Shown here: one piece after another, positions 40,701-53,400 of the stretch
Layout: each line of letters begins with the position of its first letter
Numbering within the stretch: the first letter of the stretch is position 1
Source of the DNA: Apis mellifera
Taxonomy: Eukaryota; Arthropoda; Insecta; Hymenoptera; Apidae
Reading direction: 5' to 3'
Assembly: GCF_003254395.2 (NCBI RefSeq)
Contig: NC_037638.1
Coordinates: 6,931,001-6,995,000 of the forward strand
Length of the DNA stretch: 64,000 bases
Program-made: the position numbers and the translations under genes
Notes under the pieces: generated by a model
The model's database searches: none
What the model was told of the DNA's origin: nothing
The model's input: the letters and a program-made list of their open reading frames with translations, nothing else

Positions 40701-43700
40701 TCTAAAAAGAATTTGTCTATTAAATTATAATACCAATGATAATTGGAATAAAAGAAAAAACAGTACAAAATTAGTTGGTTTACGAACGAAAGGTTTCGCT
40801 CCTATAGGATCTGAGAATTTTCTTATTAATAATTTTTTATAATAATTATATAGTTGGAAAAAGCTTGCGATTAATTCTATTAAGATTAAAATAAATAAAA
40901 AAAAATCTGTTTATTAAATCATAATACTATAATTGGAATAAAAGAAAAAGGAGTACAAAATTAGTTGGTTTACGAACGACCGAGAGGTTTCGCTACAGGT
41001 CCATCCTATAAGATTTGAGAATTTTCTTATTAATAATTTTTTATAATTGGAATTTTTATATAGTTGGAAAAAGCTTGCGATTAATTCTATTAAGATTAAA
41101 ATTAATAATAGATCTAAAAAGAATTTGTCTATTAAATTATAATACCAATGATAATTGGAATAAAAGAAAAAACAGTACAAAATTAGTTGGTTTACGAACG
41201 AAAGGTTTCGCTCCTATAGGATCTGAGAATTTTCTTATTAATAATTTTTTATAATAATTATATAGTTGGAAAAAGCTTGCAACTAATTCTATTAAGATCT
41301 GTTTATTAAACGATAACACCAATGGATCGATAATTGGAATAAAAGAAAAAGGAGTACAAAATTAGTTGGTTTACGAACGACCGAAAGGTTTCGCTACAAC
41401 GGTCCATCCTATAGGATCGGAGAAATTTTCGTGCTCGAAGGGCCGGCTCCATTCGTCGCGATGCTATAAATTAGCGCAGCACGTGTACGCACATGCAACT
41501 AACTCATTCATGTACCAAGAGACTTGGCAAAGGTTCGTCGCATAGCTCGACGCTTCCTAAATCTATTCCGGGCTTAAAGACGCGGCGTGTACGTACCACG
41601 AGAACAAGAAAGCGACCACGATATATACCTTGCACCTCGGTGCACGCCGCCTGCAACGCCGCCTTCGACGAACAACGTTAAAACGTGCCTTGAAACTACG
41701 CGACTACTACGCGATCTCTAAGAAACGAGAGTTTCTTCGCCGCCACACTGGCTGGCGATAAAAATCATCTCCCTTTTGATGATCGCTTCCTCGTTCGCAA
41801 ACACATATTTCCACGTTTCCCTATTTTTCTATTCTTTACGCGCCAATTTATCACGCTATTTAATTCCTTTTTTCCTTTAAAATGATTATATTTTTTTTTC
41901 TCTATTCGTTATTCGTCGCAAAATATATTTTCTAAGAAATATATTTAAAAAGATACGAAAAATTGAAGCGAATATTTATATTCGCATTACATTGGTTTAT
42001 GCAAAAAAAGTTCTTTCTTTTCTAATAAATTTCTCTATATAAAAATATATATATAATACGAAAGTGTAATGTAGAGCATTGTTGCAATATGTTATTACCA
42101 ATATTGAATATAATTTTGTGATTATACGTCGGCCTTTATCGAATGGCCTACTTCGCGTGATAAATTTCTGTAAACAGGGACAGGAAGTCTGGTCTTGCGT
42201 AAGAAGGTTGACGCAAGGTTCGACAGGTTAAATCTTTCCACCAAATTTTGCATTCAATCTTCACTCGTATCTGCCTTTATTTCAAACATTTATCTCTCTC
42301 ATTTTTTTTTCTCCTTCTTTTTTTTCTTACAAGATAAAATGTCTGTCTCTCTGAATTTTATCAAAACTCAAAATTGTTCAAATAAAATCGCGATCAAAAT
42401 TTCCCAAAATTCTCACTGTTACGATTAAACGTAAATTATATCAAAATATTGGAATTAATTGGCAAGATTTTTATTAAATAATGAGATATTCTCCTTTTTT
42501 TTTATCCTGGAATCGGAGACGAAGTTTACTGAGATCGACTGAATCGCCTAGTATATAACTCGGAGAAGCTTGTTACTAAGGAGAACTATAAAAAGAAAAC
42601 GGTAGTAAAAAAGTTTGTACTTGAAAAGAAGCTATTAAGAATATCCGAGGAATTTCGAATTTTCGAATTTTGTTACACGCGTAAAAACGGAGAAAGCCTT
42701 TCTATCCGTTCTATCCGTTAAACCGTTGATGACACATGTTTTATTAAATTAAATATTATTTATTCACCGCGTGGAAGTAAGAAAATTGCGTTTTGTCGAT
42801 CGTCGTTAGATTGAATTATTCACCTCGATGCGAGCCCTTACAATGCAAAAAAAAAAAAAAAAAGTTTCTTTTACGGTGAATGCTGAAAAAGAAAGATATT
42901 GTATATCGATATATTCATACGCACGCGCCTTAAACTTCTCGATAAAATTATATAAACCGTAATTTCAACCTTTAAATTGCAAATAAACTTTCAAGGAAAC
43001 GATTTAAAATGCAATCGTGTGTATATATATATCCAAATTATTTAAACAATATCTGTTCGATGATACAGATAAACATAGATTTAGTAAATAAATTTTATTG
43101 TAAAAATGCAATTATTATAATAAGAAAGAGGAAATGATTTGAAATTTATTCTCGATAAATAAGTCGTTATTCTCCCCTGCAATACGATATCTCTCTTATA
43201 TATGTAAAATTGCAAAGGGAGAAATTTTCATAATTGAATAATAAAGAAAATTTATAAAATTGCATTTAAAATTCTAATTTGTTTTATTTATGAAAACAAA
43301 TTCGCAAAGAAAAAGAAGGGAGAAAATATCGAAGAAACGATATAAAGAAGAGTTGAATCTATAATCGATATTTTCACAGATATTAAAAACCGCCGAATGG
43401 CTCTTATTGAGCTTATATCTTCCTCGACAAAATCCTTTGGAAGAGAGGAACTGCAGGCTAAGATTAAAGACTATAGAGAGACGAGCCTGGCCGTCTAGAC
43501 GGACGTTCGAATGGTAATTCCCCGCGATGAGCTAAAATGGTCAGAGACGAAAGAACGTGACTGTTCTTTTATCTGCGAAATCGGCATGAAATCAGCCTTT
43601 ACGGTTCGAGGTCAAAGTAACTAGATGTAAATGTAAACACGCCTATTTACGTCCGACATCAAAAGTGAAGTCCACTTCACGTGATAATACGATGCGACGT

Positions 43701-46700
43701 TTCTGACGAAACTGACGAAATCCTTCTGGACCGATTCAATATCCACGATTTTTCGAGATTTGTTTCTCTTTCGAGTCGAAAATTAATTCTCTTCTGTTTG
43801 AAAAAGTGATTTTAATAATTTGTATAATAAACAATTAAGATTTTTCACAATTATCGTTTCGTTTCGTAAATTTTATCGAATCGAATATTTCGAGTAGAAA
43901 CGAGATCTGATATATGAATATCCGAAGAAAATTTTCTTTGCAAAAGTAAACTTCGATGGTTCACGGTCAGAATCAATCGTATTTAAAGTTTTAGCCAATC
44001 TATCCCTGCTAGCTCAATCAGTGGTCCTGCTGTAACGCGAGAACCCAACGTCCAGCTAAAGAATATTTATAGGCTGTGCGTGCGTAACCACTTTAAAGTC
44101 GAAGCATCCTCGATGCTCAAGAAAAAAAGACATGGCTCCTTTTAACGGTGTCTTTCGTTAAACGAAACCTTTTCTAACGGGAGCAGTTTCAACTGCCAAT
44201 AAAAAAAAAAAGTCACTAGAATTGTCTATCCTAGAATCGAATATCTTCGAGAAGAACTACAACAAAGTCCTTGATCACATAGGTTGTTAATTTTTTTAAC
44301 ATGGAGTCATTTTTTTCATGGTTGTAGAATATTTTATATTATTATATAAAGATCGAGAACGAGTTGCAAATTTTTGTTATTGCATCAAACGAAATAAAAT
44401 TTTATTAAATCGCACAAGCATAGATAATAGAACTAAACGTACGAAATTTTACAATCGTATGATTCACATATATCGTAAAAATAACTTAAAGATTTTATAA
44501 ATATAGTTATAAATTCAAAAATCACTAATCAGAAGCCATGTTGAAAAACACTAGTTAAATGTCACTAGCACCGAAATCTTAGATAAAATTATTGTACTTA
44601 ATTATATTTCTTCAACAATTTCAACATATATACAGAAAGATTATTAACTTTAAATTCAAATTTCTCGAACGATATTTAAAGATTCATTTTCATGAATATT
44701 ATGAGAATTTCATAATATTTCATAACATATTCTCTATCGTCGAGTGACGTCGATAAAGAAGAACATCCCACTCTCCAATAACCTACTTCTGGATCATATT
44801 CCACTAAAAATATTAATCGCGTATATTACATCGATTTGCACGCGTGTACAAATCGAACGATCATCGCGTACATAGAAACGGTCGTAATGATGTGATCGAT
44901 AAAAAAAAAAAGTGCGATATATATATTTCGCCATGAGTGAGGTTTGCCTGGTTCGACCCACGGTTGCTCGTCGCGCTCTTGCCGCCACCGTTGAAAACTG
45001 TAACCGCAGGGAATTGTTACGACTGCTAGTTGATGGTTAAGTGCAGTGTCACGGCCGCGATACGGCGTCGCGAGCGACCACGTGCCGGCGAGATAACGAC
45101 TAAGAGTAAAGCGGACACCCGTGGCCAACAAGATGGAATAGGAAATCGGTGGTATCGCGAGGGGACCGGCAACGTACGGTGTGTGCCGAATGCACACGCG
45201 TATAATTGCCTTGATGTCACGCCAAACCGAGTCGGCTTTAAAATTAGAAGCACACCCGTGCACACCGTAGCAATTTTGCAAATCGAACGAGCGGATCGAA
45301 TGTGCGAATTGAAATCGCGAACGGAAATCTTTTATCCTTTGTGACTATGGAATAACGATATTCGATTTTTTAAATAAATATTTTTTTTAATTTTCTAATT
45401 TTTTTTTTCTCAATCGAAATAATAATTACTCGCGTCTCCACGAAGACATAATAAATAATAATAAATTTAAGTTTAATAAATTTTGCTCGTTTTTCTAAAT
45501 ATATTGCGATATATGTAAAAAAAGACTCGTTCGATTATATATTAAAAAATTTTTATAATATAATGTCTAAGAGTTAATAGAAAAAAAATAAATTGAAATA
45601 AGGTGAGAAAAATCAGAGCTAGTTTTCATAATAATTTCTATTCCATTAATTTCAAAATTAATCACAAGGAAAGAAATTTGTAAATAAGCAAATGTGAAAT
45701 ATGCTAAATGGTACGAATCTACGATCGTCACTTAATGAGCTTCTTCTATCGCGTTCATTCATCCATAAACACGGAAACACGATGCAAAAATCAAGTTCCT
45801 CTGTAACTAGCCAACACATGTTTAATTGCGTAAATCACGAGTTTCCCTTTCTGTTCATTATCTGCACGACATTCTCCAATTACAGGATATTTGCCCAAGT
45901 AATTGATCGATAAAAGACGTTTGAAACACGGTTATCGTCGGATCGAAGCTTTATCGCGTTTTCAATGTTGAAGTAATATGGATGCAAACTGTTCAATCGT
46001 TCCTCGTGAATCCAGATAATTGAAAAATTGTCCGTTCGATGAAATAAAACGATATATATAAATATGAAAAATATAATAAAAATATAAAACGAATTAGTGA
46101 CGTTAATAATAATATTGAATTTTAATTGTCTGAGAATATTGTTAGAGATGGATCGTTCATTATAAGATGAAGAATTCATAATCGAATGATAATTATTTGC
46201 GAAAATAAAGGATGAAATAATACATTTCGTATAGAAGTAATTATAATTTTATTAATTATAATTTTTATTTCGACGAACTGTTCCGTTTGATTATTGTTAC
46301 AACTCGACAAAATTTCTACAAACTCCATTCCCTGGATTAATTTCAAATTGCTAACTCAAACGCGGGAAAGTTTCAGGATCGATCATAGTTCCTTTTTCAT
46401 TTTAAGGTTATGTTGTTCTATCAAGCAAATATCATCGTGTACAATTAAACCGAACTTTTTTCATTCCTTTAATAACATTTGATGAATAAAATCCAAAAAT
46501 TTTAAGAATATATCTTTCTATTAACTAATAACAACACTTTTTTTTTTCTTATTATTACTTTTATTCAATAATAATATTTTGCAGAATAAATTTCACAATT
46601 GTATCAAACGATATTCATACAATCATCAGATATAAATTAATGGTATTGAATTATTCCATAATGTCCAATTTTTTGAAGTAAAAAAAAAAAAAATCAATGA

Positions 46701-47391
46701 CATATATTTTTCATTACCTTATAATAATAAAAATTCGTACGAAATATTTTTCATATAACATTTTACTTACTGAACTATCTAATAGTATGTGTAAATTGAT
46801 ACTCTTCGTACAATTATAATCGTTCCGATATCCACTCGTATCTAAATAGATAATATATATATATTAATCTTTATACGAACGACATTTCATAAAAATTAAA
46901 AATCCGAGGCGTTCGCGAACCGATGGATGAAAGACACACGGGGGAAAAAAAATCATAGAAAAAGATTGGCTCACCGAGCAGATAATGTCGTATCCATTTT
47001 TTCTTAGGTGGAGGTGGCATCCAGCTGCGCACCGGCTCGTCGTTGACCACGTTGATTATACCGACGACCTGCGTCGGCATCGGACTATTCGCGTCTCTCA
47101 GGCCGTTTACATTGTTATTCGTCTCGTTACCAACGTCGATCGCACGCTGCGCTCCCGCAGCTTTAACAGTGTTCAAATTCATACGAGGTTGAACCGCCGC
47201 TGTGCCATCCGATACCAACAGAACTCCCATGTTCTTGACGATCACTCGCGAACACACACACACCGTTGCTCTCTGTCGCACGAACACGCGTCGAAGGAAC
47301 GAAAAAAGAAGAAAGGGAGGGCAAAAAAACGAGCGCACGCTTGTACTAACCGTTACAGATATACGTACACCGATATATACACACACTCGAT

Positions 47392-47427
<36 letters not shown>

Positions 47428-50400
47428 TTTTCCCCAAGTCTCGTTTCTCCTCAACACGTCTAAAGAACGATTTCTATATCCATTTGCTATTCTCTTCCAA
47501 CTCTGTAATCCCGGATTGTCGATGATGCTTCATAAAACCCAATTGAATTTTTGCGACAATGGCAAGATCGTGTTTCCTTCTATCGATATCTTCTCGTCTG
47601 TTTATAACCAAGAAACTAGATATCGTGTGTGTGTGTGTGACGAAAAAGAAGTATGGCGTAATTAATAACGATAGTTTTTCCAATAATAAAGGGCTTGGGA
47701 ACTTTCTTCGATAGGAACTTCGATCGGTATAGTGCACACGATTAACAACGTCGTTGAGCTTCTCCTTAAGGGACACGCGTCTTCTCGTCGAAAAACTCGA
47801 GAAACATCATTCGTGTGCACGAGGTAGATAAAGACGTGGTTGGCTGACGGTCGAATCGTTGTGGACGCATAGCCTTTCGATGACCGATAAAATTGTCGTC
47901 CAGGACACGTCGAACCGAGTGGTCCGTCGAAAAGAAGTGGAAACGACCGGGAATGCGAAGCGCGTGGAAAGGAGAGAGGGCTGCGTCACAGTTTCACACA
48001 GGGAGGGGAAACGGTTACGACAAGTGAACACGACGATGTCGCTGTTTATACCGGCAGGAAAAAAAATTAGAACTTTCGAAACACTCCCGATACTTTGTGC
48101 GCGATGTTGCTTCTGACAATTCCTCTTGTACATTCGATCTCGATTCGATATATTCAAAACTTGACATGCACAATTCCAATATGGAAATCCTTTTTTAAAC
48201 GTTGCGAAGATTTCGCTTTATGAATTTTAAATGTCACGAAATGGATATATTCTTCGATTCTATTCGATCGATCGTGTCGGATCTCAATGCCCTCGAAGCA
48301 ATATCGTCGATAATAAAATAAATTTTCCGATTTATCTTCAAGAACAATTTTTCGAGATAACGTGTAAAAAAATTTATAAAATCGTATATGACACTATCCT
48401 AAAACGCAATGTGGTTTCTCTCGTTCGATTTGTGTAATCGTAAAAATGATAATGCTGCGTCTTGAATATCGGTGTGCCTGCAACCTCGACCAGCGACCTT
48501 TTGCGTATCTAACAGACGGTCTAACTTCTTGTATATATGACTTCACAAATCGAATCGATATTACACGATGTATTCTTCAAGTGAAATAGAAAAAAAAAAA
48601 CTGTAACATATCAATCGATGTGGAAATGTAGTCGCGTCGTAGCAGTCATCGAATGATTTTGTAAATCGATCATCGGTCGATAAGTAAGACGTATAAATGT
48701 GTATACTGATCGGACGAAATAATGATTGATCACTTGTATACCGATCGGACGATTGCGTGGATAAATCGATAAACGAAGGAAACTCATAACCGCGTGAGTC
48801 GCGGGTGCCGACTGAAGTCTAAACGTAAGTGCCACCGCCTCCAACCTGAGGATGACGATCCCCTATTCCCTTACCCCACCTCGCCGACCCGTGCACGCCG
48901 CCAGTGGCGACGGCGGCAGCGATGCCGACCAATCTCCTCTCGGTCCTCCGCCACCGCTTTCCGTGACATCTCCGTTCGCACGAGAACTGCCTCCAGTCAC
49001 CCGCGACACTCTGTCCTTGTCGCCCGAGGGCACGCTGTCTATCTCGGTCTGTCTCCCTCTTTAATATATGTATATATACAATATATATATATATATATAT
49101 ATATATTGTACTTACATCCCGCGACGTGTTGAAACTTGAAACGGTCGCCGCGAAGTCGCGTGTGCGTTTCGAAACGTAATCGGAGCGAAAGAAAATCGTT
49201 ATATCGACAAATTATACATTCGATGACTTAAAAAAGAAAAAAAAGTTATAAATATAAAAAAGGATAGAGAGAGAGAGAGAGAGAGAGTTAACGACATTTT
49301 GATTGAATCATTTGACTTCGTAGCGTGTTCCAATACAAAGCTCTGTTCTTTATCTCTGTTCAGTAACCGTCACCGTGTGTTTTTCCGTGTTCGTTGGCAC
49401 CGCAATAGTTTGATTTAAAGAACGACAGATACGGTGCCTCGTCACGTAGAGAAACTGGATCCTCGTCGATCGACAGGTTAGGAATCGAAGGCAACTGCGT
49501 GGAACTCACTCGAACTCGGTGAATTATGCATGATCACCGTAACAGGAAGGACAATCGATTGGTTAGTTAAAACGGTGTACGCGACTTATTTGTGTGCACC
49601 GTGTGTATATATGTACGACTCAAAGTAGCGCAAAAAAAGAAAATACGTTATTATATACGTTCTGAATTTTATAAAAGTTAAAAATTAAATATAAAATCCT
49701 CTCGACTACGAACGAGAACGACCGATTGCGCTCAAAATCATCGTACATTCGTCGTATCGTTTCGTATTATTATTTTATGCAAAAAAACGTATGTACGAAA
49801 TTTAAAAATTTTTTTATTGACACTTACCGTCGATAATAAGCATTTTTTCTTCGCAAAATAAATCATCTTGTTCTGTACGTTCCCTTTTTAATTTGGCACC
49901 TGAAAAATATAACGAAAAAAATTATTAATTTTAATTTTTTAAAAGAGAAAAAACGTTAACAGTATTTTTTGTAAAATTTTAAAATAAATTCCCCTGGTTA
50001 ATTAAAATATATTAAGATATATAAATAAAATTTTTAAAGATTTAAATATATTTTATTATTTTTCATTATTTCCTTTCCTATTCTCTATACGCAATATTAA
50101 TGTAACAGTATACAACGAACAGAAAAATAGTAGCTACTAATGCAAAGCAAATAAATGCTATACATCACTCCTGTTGTACCTTTATCGCGTGTTTCTATTC
50201 CTGATTCTTTCCTAGATTTTCTTAAACGGCATCTTGCCGCGGCATATGGACAGTTGAATCCACAGGTCGATAAGGTATGAAAAATTGAAAGAGGCGCGTC
50301 TCCACGTGCTACGACAGTAGGGACAGGCAAGGATATTCCCCTAGGTCGGCAGGGTGAGCGGTAACGACAAGTTGAGTGGTGGGGAGAAATGAAAACGCCG

Positions 50401-53400
50401 GGGAGTACCGTCTCGCTTTATCTCTCTTCCTCCGTCTTTCACCGGGTCAGCCAGAGACTCGGCAACGTCGCAATTGATCAGGACGCCACGCGGCCGGACA
50501 CGTATGGTGGGGGTTTGCCGGGGACAAAGCGCATGCGCATTCGTGCAACTCATTTGCCCGCGTGCTCGTTCGTCGACACAGTGCACTGCTGCGTTCTGCT
50601 CCGCTTTATCTGCCCTTATTTATCCGTTCTTCTAATCTAACCTACTTTGTTTTGCTCCAATATTTGATTCGTGATCGAATTATAATATATACAATGTCTT
50701 TGTCCCATTTTGTGGTATTTCAGTGATGAATATGTGATTGCCAATTTTTCTAAAAACTATCAATCTCACAATCCTCTCATATTTTCCTTTCTCTATAGTG
50801 CGTATTTTTATATATCGCTAATCTACGCGTATCTGGTCAGTGTGAGTCTCGACGGTATAGCAACTACCAATAGATTACGAGCACCTCTATAACAGTTTAT
50901 AGAACAGCATACAATGCACATTGACTGATGCTGTGCGGTAGGAGTGGTTAGCAATGGTGTAGTGGTCGATCACACACCTAGAATTCTGGAATAGTTAAGC
51001 AGTATCATATCAACCTTAATATTGATAAACTTTATATATATATATATATGAAACAAGAATCTATATAATATTTATATATTATGAAAATCTTTAAAAAATC
51101 ATTAATCTTATTTTGTACTATTTTGTAAAATTAGATTTGAAAAACATATATATTAAAAAAAAAAGAAGAAATATCAAATAAATTCAAAAAATCGAATTTA
51201 AATCAATAATAAGGAAAAATTAAATAATTCTATTATATTCATGGATCGTTTTAAAAAATTTACGCTTTTAGCATAGCCAAAGTACCAAATATAAGTTCGA
51301 TGCAACATATACTATGAAGTTGTAAACCTGAATTGTAAAGCATCATTTAAGTACACGATAGACAGACTTAAATTATCGTTTAACGCGCATTGCCTGTTAT
51401 ATTACGCACCACCATACCAGTGAGCACGCGCAACGCGGTAACAGACCGGATGCGCGGAGATAGGGAGCGAATTACAATGTTTAAATCATCCGTATTACGA
51501 TTGAGTTCGTGTGCAAGACCAATACTCGTTATTCATTATTATAATCACTTTTGATTTATAAAATTAAATTGTTAACTTTTTATAAATTTCAAACATAACT
51601 TTTCTAATAGAAAATAAATCTAATTTATTATAAATAAATAAAATAATATTCGTTTGATTCGAAAAAGAAAATATTTCATTTTACTGTACAATAAACAAAA
51701 AATATTATGGAAAGATATTATTAACCAATCATTTGCACGCATATCTTTGCAAGAAATTTTATTTGAACTCATTTATCACTAAGTTATCCGTTAACGAAAA
51801 TTTTTGCTTGTGAAAAAAAAATCACACAGTGAGGATAAAACCGAGATTTATCAAACGTACTTTTTCCCATCTCCTGTCGCATTTCAACTGTGCGCATAGA
51901 GGCGTGACCGTGAAAACAAGGGATCGATCTTCCTATATGTATATTCACCTTCCTTTAAGGTTTCATCATGACCCACGGGAAAAATAGTCCAACGCAATAA
52001 CACGTCATTATTACATATGCTTATATTTATATATAAATTTTCTCTCTTTCCAATCTCATCGTTCTTTAATAAAAACTTCTATTTCTAAAAAATACTTTTT
52101 CAATTTTAAACAATTTCTATACAAACGAATTTTGCCTAAAATCATCAGATAAAACTTATTCATATTTTATTCAATAACGATATATTAATAACCGTTCTTT
52201 TCATGACACGTAAATTTAAATTGCATTTGCCAACTCACTTGACACATTCATTTGGATGTGCGTCGACGCGCACGAACGTATGAAACGAGAAGATCGATCT
52301 GACCTGTATCGCATGCATTTTTTTTATGCCTGCCTTCCTTCCTTCCGCGGGCATACAATGCATCTCGTGCGGCTACCTACGCGATCCCCCTCCCGCGTTA
52401 CACCCTACTCCCACCTTCGCCATCGATGGCCTGTGTCCACTGCGTACTCCTATATACCGTGTGCAGCAGCGTGCGCACCATCACTGCATGCTCGAGAATT
52501 GTTGTTGATCGTAACGAACCGCGCGATAAATCAGATGCGTGCGCGATAACGATGGAAAAAACTACTGTAGGTATCGCGCAAGTGAGATGATAGAGAAAAA
52601 GGTGATACCGATATATAAAAAGAAAGAGAAAAAGAGATAGAGAGATAAACGGTGAAATTCTGAGTGAAGTGAAAACGAGTGCAGGGGCGAAAAGATAAAA
52701 GTAAGGTAGGAAAAGAGAAAAGATGTTCGCTGGCAAACATAAACTGGTGTGCACGAGTAGGTGGCGCGCTCGTGAATGAAGCACAAAAGCTGTCGTAGTT
52801 TCTAGAGTCAGTGACCGGGGGTCTGACTCCCCACTTATACCTTAGCGTATCCAGGTTCGTTCGTTCCTACCATCGTCACCGTAGCACCACGGTCACCATC
52901 GTTACCCCTCCAAAAGCGATATCCCCACTTCTCTAATCCACCGTCACTTCCCATCTCTCTCTCTCTTCGCCGGTATAGCCTCATAGCATAACATTTCCAG
53001 CGCGGTTCCCCACACGGGTTAACGTGTACCCTTCTCTACACAGCGCTCCCACCTAAACCTAACTTCCGCCACTCTTTCGTTGTGCCTCTTTGTCTTTATA
53101 TACTAGTGTCTAGTGGCCTCTCTGTACATACATATAGACGTGCGCGTCCGATAGCTGGTTCACGTTAGATCGACGACTAGAGGGGAAAGCAATGCATACG
53201 GTCACTAAATCGCTCGCCTTCTCATCCCCTCCCTAACTCTTCTATCTCTTCCTTTACCTTCTCTTGACTTTTCAACCTTCTATCTCCTTGAAACTTGTAA
53301 ACAGTTTGCCTGCTTGCTTGTCAATCGTGATACACTTTCACGCATTGATATTAAATACGAAAACCTTCGACTTTAATGTCCTCGCAAGATAACGTTTAAT

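Noticed and set aside
44941..44975. GGTTCGACCC resembling a tRNA B box
   Set aside because: No acceptor or anticodon arm pairing at tRNA spacing on either strand.
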